DNA of 64,000 bases from the NCBI GenBank assembly GCA_030077755.1, contig JAQJZZ010000008.1, positions 2,294,001 to 2,358,000 on the forward strand, in the 5' to 3' direction. The stretch is from Filosporella fistucella (taxonomy: Eukaryota > Ascomycota > Leotiomycetes > Helotiales). Each line of letters begins with the position of its first letter. Position 1 is the first letter of the stretch. Made by a program: the position numbers and the translations under genes. Positions 57,134-64,000 of this stretch are shown here, piece by piece. The notes below the pieces were generated by a model. That model was not told the origin of the DNA and did no database searches. It worked only from the letters and a program-made list of their open reading frames with translations.

Positions 57134-58420
57134 ATGTGTGGCTACGAACGCTTCGTATACTTGAAGTGTGGACATCAAACGGCACAACTCAAAACCGATG
57201 AAGGAAGACTGATTGGAGAAAAATTCTACATCAAAGACGCCAATGCATTGAAGAAACATGAAAATTGGCTTAAACGGGAGAGAGAATGCTGCTATAGACC
57301 CTCTCCAAATGCAAAACCCCTCGGCGGCGTATGTTGTAAGCTGCAAGGCTGTAGTGGGGCGGGGGATAAGAAAAGACCAACAGTCACTTCACCTGGGCCT
57401 CTTAACTTCAGGACTCCATCAAAGGGCCAATCCAAGAAAAAATCTAAAGCAAAGAGCCATGTGAAAGGAGGAGAAACTGAAAGTTTAGGGAGCTCGTCGG
57501 GGCCGGAAGAAATCGAAGAGTCTGAAGAAACCGAGGAAGGGGAGGACTGGGTTTCTCAGCAAGCTGAAATTTCCCAACGTGCTGACGGGCTTGCAGCTGC
57601 GCGTGCACCTAGCCTTGCATCTCAAAAGCTGACATTGGCAGGGGATTCGGGACAAGGTGAGACAATGGCACACGCAATCGCCAAATCGCAGAGGCATGGT
57701 GCATTTGGAAGCTCACGAGCATCATCTGATTCTGACAAGGTCGTAGATACTGATGAGTCAAGCTCGAAGGCACTCTCGATTCGTGGAGCTTCTCGCACCA
57801 ATTCGAATGGTAATGAGAAAAATCTGCCCCAGACAATTTCTAGACCACAGAGCGTCTCAGGAAAATCGATAGTGTCTACGGTACATTCTGAGCGGTCCAA
57901 GAAATCCGAACCGCCAAGCGAGTCTAGATATTCTAAATTTAATGAGAAACATCAGTCCTCCAGGAGCTCCCGGGCAGAAAGTTTGTCGGGGAGATCAACA
58001 GCATCTACCGTCGACTCCAAAAACTCCACGACTTCGAGAGCGTCTACCAAGTCTAGGAAGACCAGGATTCTTGACGAAACCATGGATGATAGAGCATCCG
58101 ACGCGGCTAGTGTGAGAAGTGTAGAGTCAGGGCTTTCGACTCGTACCTTGAAGCCTCGTAATAACTCAGAGAGTCCTAGGCTAATTATACCTGCAGCATC
58201 TCAATCAAGAGGAAATGATGACTCCGCATCGATAAGATCCACCTCATCTCGCACATCCCGAAGTTCTAGATCCAGCAAACATTCAGATACTATGTCTATA
58301 TGCTCGGAACGTTCATATCGTTCCCAGTTATCCGGTGACGGGGCATCATCAGGCATGAGTTATATAGCAGAAGAGCCTTATAACGAAGATTTTTTGTCGA
58401 ACGGGTACGGATACCAATGA
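57134..58420 (+). CDS. 'MC' family member G with a long Ser/Arg-rich tail
   Basis: A single exon of 428 residues. It starts MCGYERFVYLKCGHQTAQLK, with Cys2, Tyr9, Cys12 and His14 in the family register; residue 22 is Asp. A second Cys cluster follows at residues ~55-80 (ERECCYRPSPN, GGVCCKLQGCSG), so the first ~80 residues form a Cys-rich head. The remaining ~340 residues are low-complexity, Ser/Arg/Glu/Lys-rich, with repeated SRASS and SGKSIVSTVHS / SGRSTASTVDS units, and are probably disordered and heavily phosphorylated. The frame is open upstream but starts with TTG; the ATG-TGT is the likely start. It is much longer than its relatives, as if the head were fused to a disordered tail. Function unknown. 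Confidence 0.8.
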   Translation: MCGYERFVYLKCGHQTAQLKTDEGRLIGEKFYIKDANALKKHENWLKRERECCYRPSPNAKPLGGVCCKLQGCSGAGDKKRPTVTSPGPLNFRTPSKGQSKKKSKAKSHVKGGETESLGSSSGPEEIEESEETEEGEDWVSQQAEISQRADGLAAARAPSLASQKLTLAGDSGQGETMAHAIAKSQRHGAFGSSRASSDSDKVVDTDESSSKALSIRGASRTNSNGNEKNLPQTISRPQSVSGKSIVSTVHSERSKKSEPPSESRYSKFNEKHQSSRSSRAESLSGRSTASTVDSKNSTTSRASTKSRKTRILDETMDDRASDAASVRSVESGLSTRTLKPRNNSESPRLIIPAASQSRGNDDSASIRSTSSRTSRSSRSSKHSDTMSICSERSYRSQLSGDGASSGMSYIAEEPYNEDFLSNGYGYQ

Positions 58421-59730
58421 ACGAAATGTTGTATTATGATTTGCTGTTTGCGATTGGTCCTAGGTGGGGTTCTACAAATGCAATGGAGCGCTTAGGAGTT
58501 TGTTGCGTTGAGTTTGCTTTGAGTTTGGCACTTCTTGCTATTTTGTGTCTGTATTTCTAGCAATGGCTTTAAAATTGTCGTTGATTTTCGAACATGCTCG
58601 TAGATTAGAAGAAGTCCATCTCGTTTGGTGACTATTTCCTCTGCTACACCTTTCATCTAAATCACGAGATCCACCCCCTACTATTTTAACCCAACCCTTC
58701 TCCCTCCTCTCCATACGACTTAGAACTTGAATAAACCCGGAGATTATGTCCTAGACGCAATTTTGTTGTTACATGTATCACTCAAATATTTATTTTTCGA
58801 ATTCACTCGTGCTTAAAGTAGTGCCATCTGAGGCAAGTAGCGCAACTTCAAAGTCTGTCTCATGTACTAGTAAACTTGATTTAGGAGGAGGGAGCTAAGG
58901 ACATATGGTATTTTGGGCTGGTATCAAAAGCTAAATCTTGTGTAATAGTTCTGAATCTCAAGGAATAGTGTGTGGATACAAGATAGAGAAAATTACTCCG
59001 GAAAATTGTAAAATCTTCGTACGAATATTCTCTAGCCCCCTATTTCAATCCTAGTAGGATCATCTGTAAATTTTGAAATTGTAACAACGTAATAATTGAG
59101 TTCAAATGAGTTATTTTATCATACGGGAAGCGCCAGACTTCACTGGTATAAGCTTCAATTCATTTAATGCTATGATCATTATACATTCAGGTGAGATGTG
59201 GAAAGACGTGATGGCGGAACTTTAATAATATTGCAACAAATTGGAGTTTCCTCCTTGATGCGAAGTTCTGAGTAAGAATATCAGTCTTATCCCGGCTTTA
59301 ACAATTATCGCAAGGATCGAGCTGCTATGCTCTCGTCTGAATATATTCATTGATGAAACCCTACTGCTATAGCATCAGGTTTGTGCTACATCCTTTAGCT
59401 ACTCGGGTTTGTAGAGATACTTTCCTCCTACACAATCTCTTAGAGTAGCATCACTGTAACCAATGTATCTTCAGACTTTTCACTAGTCGGAATCACACTT
59501 GAACACCTATAGAGGTGGCGATTAGAGTCTTCCCTGGCTTAGCTTAAATCTGGACAAAATCATATGTCTGGTTAAGTTGACAATAGAAAAGGAAAAGAAA
59601 CTTTTCTTCTCATTTCCAACGTATGTATCGTCCCCGTAACATGGGTCTCTCCTACTGCGAGAGTATTTTTCCTCGCACAAATTTTCCCTGAGATCCTGCT
59701 CTCGAAACCACCCTCACAGAACGCATTATC
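58421..59730. other. AT-rich gene-free region
   Basis: About 1.3 kb downstream of member G with no supported gene. It passes into the two degenerate repeat zones to the right. Confidence 0.5.
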
Positions 59731-59734
59731 TTCT

Positions 59735-60185
59735 AGGTACTTTATTGCTTAGGTATATCATGTACTTCAGTACACTCGTTCATTGATACATCATCGTTCA
59801 TTGCCCAAATACTTAATATGCTAATTATATTATCAATTGAATATCTTGTCTCTTGAATCCATATCTCGCGGAGATCTTATATCTCCAATATCTCATAATT
59901 TGATACACTAAGTTCTCAAATACACCATGACGCGAATCTATTGCATCTCAAGTACACCAAATCTCTGATATGCTATCTACCAAACACACTACGCATCAGA
60001 CTTACCCTACACACTGCTTCAGATATATCCTGCTTCAAATAGATCCTTCCTCAAGTACATCCTGCCTCGAAGAAGTCTTGCCTAGAGTACTTTATGTCTC
60101 GGACAGTTTATCACTCCAACGCATCCTCTTCAGCATCAATACTGACTTACCCCAATAGTCTCGTGTCTGGAGTATATAGCCTCGT
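59735..60185. repeat. Degenerate 16-bp-period tandem array
   Basis: Consecutive 16-base segments align in one register over about 450 bases. The clearest run is 60012-60139: cactgcttcagatata, tcctgcttcaaataga, tccttcctcaagtaca, tcctgcctcgaagaag, tcttgcctagagtact and so on. A consensus is about TCCTGCCTCAAGTACA. Copies to the left are more AT-rich and more diverged (atctcaagtacaccaa, atctctgatatgctat). The period is not a multiple of 3, so the 62-codon ORF across it is not a protein. Confidence 0.7.
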
Positions 60186-60663
60186 AGTCATAAGTAGTGT
60201 CATCTGACAACTCTACTTGTTTTCCTAGCTTTCACTTCCCTAAGCTATACCCCGTCTCGCTTTCTATCAAGAGAATAAGCTATTTTATCTGCTTCAAGGG
60301 TATCAGCTTTGTGAAATAAGAGGAAGCGTACAGGAATGCGTATTTCCAGATTTTCAGTACATCACAACACAATATGTCTAATGCTTTTGAGACGAGTCTT
60401 TCTGATTCAGATAAGATACAAACTGAAGCAGTAAGGGCACTATATGGTCCATCAGATATTAAAAACCCTTGAAAACCTCATATCGCATAATTTTAATTTA
60501 AGATGAGCCGCACATGCAATCATTACTTTTTACTGCCTTAGCTGTCTAAGAATACTAGACTATATAAATACTCCCTACATTAAATCGGTCTATCAGTCGT
60601 TGTGTTGAAACATACACTATCTGAGCAACAATATATTATATTAGTCGCGTTCAAGATAAAATA

Positions 60664-61441
60664 CGAGTCGAAGAGGTAGATAATGTATTAAGGTCGTAAG
60701 CATTAGAAGTGCTATGGCATGTTTTTTAAGCTTAAAATAAGTCGCTATCGCAGTCATTATGATAATGTCGTGAACATTAAAACGTCCTTTGTGGAGTGTG
60801 CTTGATTTAGCATGAGTCGCTATCGCAGTCATTGTGCCAAAGTCGTTAGCGTTTGGAGAATACTATACTGTGTGTGCTAAGCACGCACGACACTCATTTA
60901 ATTATAGCTTAGCCTAGGTATATTCCAAGGACAATATACCAAACTATATCTGCGCACTTTATTTAAAGGGTATATAATTGAATCAGCCTTCAAGAAACCA
61001 GCCCTTAAGGATCGCCCATGTTTAAGTACGTGTGGCATAGTGGTCTCGTTGACAAGACGACTAAGTCAACTCTAAAATAGGATCACTCGACTTCAAAATT
61101 CTCACTGGAGGCTTCTAAGGTCTCCCATTCAGAGGGGAGGCTAGAATTTTGCCATTTTTGACCCATAAATTGTTTTGGGGAATAGGGAGAAGGGGTTGTC
61201 CTTTGGCTACACTTTGCATAAATTCAGCGCAATCTTTTAATGTCTTTGCTTTTAGGTTCTGGGACAAAGGTGAGTCGCTATAGCTGTCATTGTATCAAGG
61301 CTGTGAGTGTTGTAATAGTACCGTGTCTTGCGTGTTAATCTTAGGATGAGTCGCTCCAACGGTCATTGTATCAACGTCGTGACCGTTCCAAGAGTGCCGT
61401 CTGAGTCGCTCCAGCGATTGTCGTGTCAAAGGCGTGAATGT
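60664..61441. repeat. Degenerate ~75-bp tandem repeat, two clusters
   Basis: At least five to six copies of a core that starts GAGTCGCTATCGCAGTCATT, then TGTATCAAAGTCGTGAACGTT. Copies begin near 60664 (weak), 60740, 60814, 61272, 61348 and 61403; spacing is 76, 74, then 76 and 55. The linker also recurs (AGAGTGCCGTGTCTTGCGTG and TTAGGATGAGTC-like). About 400 bases of unrelated sequence separate the two clusters. A weaker copy may exist near 60500. Confidence 0.75.
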
Positions 61442-61655
61442 TCACAAGCATCTGACTATCCAATACACCCAGCCTGTCAATGAACGATTGGTTAAGAACA
61501 TGCCTGTGTATTCTTGATCCGCCTTCGCCTTGGTCATCCCCCAAGAAAAGTAACTACCCTTTTGCCCTATCTATTTCAGAAGAGCACCTCCCAGAATCTC
61601 AGGTCGACTTCAAAACCCTCAGTCCCTCGCCTCACCTACTTTCAAAGTACAATAG

Positions 61656-61685
61656 TCATCTCATCTCATCTCATCTCATCTCATC
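61656..61685. repeat. (TCATC)6 microsatellite in the leader of member H
   Basis: Six perfect TCATC units end 12 bases before the ATG at 61698, so they lie in the predicted 5' UTR. Confidence 0.9.
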
Positions 61686-61697
61686 TCAACACTCAAG

Positions 61698-62054
61698 ATG
61701 TGTACCGGATCATCTACATTCTACAAAGAGTGCCAACACTGGCGATTGGTGGGCAATCTTTGCTCCAAATGCCAAAAGCGAGGTATAGTCAGAATAGTGA
61801 CATTTCACTCTGAGGACCCATCGATGTCAGTCCGAAAAGTTCAAAGAAAGAGGAAGGAGAGCTTGTTCTTCCGTCTCTTTGGTCCTAGTACTATAGGTAA
61901 ATGTGGAGAATGTCCTGTTGAAAATATGAGAGAGCAAGAAGGAACATGTGCGACTTCCAACCCACAAGGACCTTGCGCTGGCTTTGGTGACCCAAATGGT
62001 GAATATCCGAAGTGGGGTTATAATGGAAAGGGAGAGCTTGTCGGGGGTCCGTGA
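61698..62054 (+). CDS. Small Cys-rich protein, 'MC' family member H (complete motif)
   Basis: A single exon of 118 residues. It starts MCTGSSTFYKECQHWRLVGN then LCSKC: Cys2, Tyr9, Cys12, His14 and Cys22 are all present, with an extra Cys at 25. A basic middle (RKVQRKRKES) is followed by a second Cys cluster (GKCGECPVEN, GTCATSNPQGPCAGFG) and a Gly/Trp-rich end. No signal peptide is seen. The start is well placed behind the TCATC repeat. Like member D it keeps the full set of putative ligands. Function unknown. Confidence 0.7.
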   Translation: MCTGSSTFYKECQHWRLVGNLCSKCQKRGIVRIVTFHSEDPSMSVRKVQRKRKESLFFRLFGPSTIGKCGECPVENMREQEGTCATSNPQGPCAGFGDPNGEYPKWGYNGKGELVGGP

Positions 62055-63379
62055 ATTCACTGATATGCATGGACAAGGGCGAAGAATCTGTCAATCTGGA
62101 TGAATAGATAAACATGAAATTCCTTATAATATAACTGCCAGATGATAATAAAAATTATACATGTTAAGCTGTGAAATGTGAGAGATCATAAGATTTGCGC
62201 CATTCCTCCCTGAAAATGTGTTGTCACACAATCCAATCCACCCATCTTGGCATCTAGCTTTTGGCTTGGGCATACTAATACACAGAGCACTATTTCTTCA
62301 GACAAATTAGGGGGAAGATAGAATGAATCTAGAAGGCGATCTTTTAAAGAGAGGTTGCGTCACAAAGATTCGTCCCGACCACTTTTGATGATTCTGAAAT
62401 TGATAGTGTTTCATGCAGGAAACGAAACAAAAGCTGCTTAATTTAAGAAAATAAGGTATAAGAGAAATGAACAAAGGGTGCAAAGACATCGTAATGCTAA
62501 AACACTTTCGCTTCCCTCAGATCACGTAAAACTTGACTAGATCTATAATAGAGATATAGGCAAGTGGAAACAAAATCGATATAATATCGAATAGCAGATA
62601 AAATTTTGGCAGTAATCGCAATGTTATCTGAAATCATTTCTCGGGCAACTATTGTAATCTTCAGATAATATACATATCCCTATAATAAGATAGGTGTATA
62701 GTGTAAATTCGATGCCTCTGCTTTTGGTAGGGGAGGCTTGGTAGAATGTGCTATAAAGTGGAGTAGATAGGGGTGAGTCCACTAAGCGATGCCCACGATT
62801 ATTGAGGGGTCCGAGAACGAATTACTTGTGTACCTTAAAAGTTGATATACAATACATGCTAGTCACTTACTTTGTGGCAACTGGTTTCTCTAATACCTAG
62901 GAAGCAAGCCCTCGTACAGTTATATTGTACATCCACTTGTCTTCTGTTCATACTACTATTGCTTTACGATGTTTGAATTTGCCTGGCAGCCTTTGTAGTC
63001 GGTGGGAGGTGGGACAAAGGAGTGAGCTAAACTGGGTTCCGAGCCAGACCCATCCGGGTCTTGAAATGCCTTCATAGAAATCAGATGTTAGAGGAGGTAG
63101 ATTGAGCACAGGTTTCAAGAGTGACCTATGCTTAGACTTGTTGTTGAGAATAGAGTTGGTACAAGCAGAAACAAAATTGTCCGGCAGGGTATATTAAAGC
63201 GAGTTCCACTATTTCAAGGCATTAGAATGAAATTGCCACAATCGGAAAATATTGAGGACACAAGTGGCTCGCTTCTGCACACAATAATATAACATTTAAT
63301 AACTCCAATGTTTACATAATCCAGGTTATCTGGCCTGCTGGCCCGTCAGTTTCCCTCTCTAATGCAGCTCTGAATCATA
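62055..63379. other. Gene-free AT-rich region
   Basis: About 1.3 kb after member H. Short ORFs (for example 62307-62489 on -) have no similarity. No transposon or repeat was recognised. Confidence 0.5.
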
Positions 63380-63393
63380 CTAACAGGTTCTAG

Positions 63394-63452
63394 AATGGCA
63401 AGGCGCTTGACTACGAATCAAGAGATTGCAGGTTCGATCCCTGCGTAGGTCA
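63394..63452 (+). pseudogene. tRNA-Arg(ACG) remnant lacking its 5' part
   Basis: From AATGGCAAGGCG onward this is a tRNA. The anticodon stem CTTGA/TCAAG (63406-63410, 63418-63422) closes a 7-base loop CTACGAA with anticodon ACG (63413-63415). A 5-base variable loop follows, then the T arm GCAGG-TTCGATC-CCTGC (63428-63444) and a 3' acceptor strand GTAGGTC plus A (63445-63452). The complementary GACCTAC and the 5' D-stem strand are absent upstream: no pairing is possible at 63373-63393. A 5'-truncated pseudogene is most likely. Confidence 0.75.
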
Positions 63453-63852
63453 ATTGTCGGATTATCATTTTGCATCTTTCTGTGGTAGGCTCTGGGGAAG
63501 TTTTTTGGCATTTGGTATTCTTTGAGGACGAAGGAACGCGATGCTCCACATATAATGGGTGCTTTTCGGCGCTGATGTTGCGAGCGAAGCAGTATTGACC
63601 TGGTATAATGCTATTATTTTATTTTCGATAGTGGCATCTGGCTGCAGTTATTGAGCATTCAACAATTCCAGCAGAGAGCTAGTAAGTAATTGCTTTTAGA
63701 GAATTAATTTTTGTTTATTAATGTCCTATATCAGGATACATCATCAAGCACATGCTGCCCGATTCACTATCCAATGACGCCATCATATCTCATGAATGAT
63801 TGATTATCTTTCTTTCGGTGTTTCTGCTCCCATACACCAGTGACAAGCCTTC
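63453..63852. other. Intergenic, nothing recognised
   Basis: About 400 bases between the tRNA remnant and the end of the next minus-strand gene. AT-rich, with no ORF supported. Confidence 0.5.
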
Positions 63853-63999
63853 TTACAACACAGCCCAAGCCTCTGTCTGCGGAACCGTGAAGCGCGATGG
63901 GTATGGGTGATCAATAGTGGCATTCCCCTTGATCCAATAAGTAGCTTCTCCCCTTTGGAATTTATGCTGGATAACCAGAACTACACCACCTGAAGTCGG
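63853..63999 (-). CDS. 3' end of an unidentified minus-strand gene (cut by the window edge)
   Basis: Reading leftward from the right edge, one frame is open for 48 codons to TAA at 63853-63855. It has protein-like composition: GGVVLVIQHKFQRGEATYWI, then DHPYPSRFTVPQTEAWAVL. Alternating hydrophobic residues suggest beta strands, as at the end of a folded domain. I do not recognise the family. The rest lies outside the window. Confidence 0.55.
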   Translation of the reverse strand, partial: PTSGGVVLVIQHKFQRGEATYWIKGNATIDHPYPSRFTVPQTEAWAVL

Positions 64000-64000
64000 C

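Noticed and set aside
59970..60158. 62-codon ORF at 59970
   Set aside because: It lies wholly within the 16-bp-period repeat; a period not divisible by 3 argues against coding.
60664..61441. CRISPR-like array
   Set aside because: Repeat units are degenerate, irregularly spaced and in a eukaryotic chromosome; there are no uniform spacers or cas genes.

Overview
This window is nuclear DNA of a filamentous ascomycete (Pezizomycotina). The evidence is about 35 short spliceosomal introns, mostly 44-63 bp, with GTRNGT-type donors and CTAAC/CTGAT-type branch sites, together with fungal protein families such as MGM101, a KRE2/MNT1 mannosyltransferase, HIR1, CPC1/GCN4 and a fungal-type amino-acid permease. 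Base composition and gene content fit a leotiomycete (Helotiales), but that placement is inference. There is no plasmid, phage or CRISPR content.

Left half (1-36 kb) is dense and mostly conserved housekeeping. It holds the end of an amino-acid permease; MGM101 (mtDNA maintenance); a four-exon twin-CX9C COA4/CMC3 gene sharing a 77-bp divergent promoter with biotin-protein ligase BPL1; an unknown two-TM protein tucked 47 bp behind a cysteine-rich metallothionein-like gene; a KRE2-type mannosyltransferase; HIR1; an MDR oxidoreductase; a WBP4-like U1-type zinc-finger protein; stomatin-like protein 2; MON2; the UEV protein MMS2 (with a GC-AG intron); an LYR-motif mitochondrial protein; an unknown basic/Ser-rich protein; a bZIP factor; and the CCR4-NOT subunit CAF40. 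Several of these act in mitochondria.

Right half (36-64 kb) alternates conserved islands with gene-poor, AT-rich accessory DNA. The islands are a TENA/THI-4 protein, CPC1 (GCN4 homologue), a KIN1-type kinase and a GPATCH1-type G-patch protein. The accessory DNA carries the most interesting item: eight short genes or remnants (six on + between 36.9 and 41.0 kb or at 57 and 61.7 kb, one broken copy, one on - at 48 kb) whose proteins begin with one register, M-C-x6-[aromatic]-x2-C-x-H-x7-C, with ligands at residues 2, 12, 14 and 22. Downstream sequences are diverged. This looks like a locally expanded family with a putative N-terminal metal-binding knuckle.

CPC1 shows a complete translational-control leader: a TGACTCA site upstream, exactly two upstream AUGs (a two-codon uORF1 and a 52-codon uORF2), and a main reading frame that stays open through the whole leader without an AUG, implying non-AUG N-terminal extensions as reported for Neurospora cpc-1.

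The 58.4-61.6 kb stretch contains two degenerate tandem repeats (16-bp period and about 75-bp period). Near the right end is a 5'-truncated tRNA-Arg(ACG) remnant and the 3' end of an unidentified minus-strand gene.
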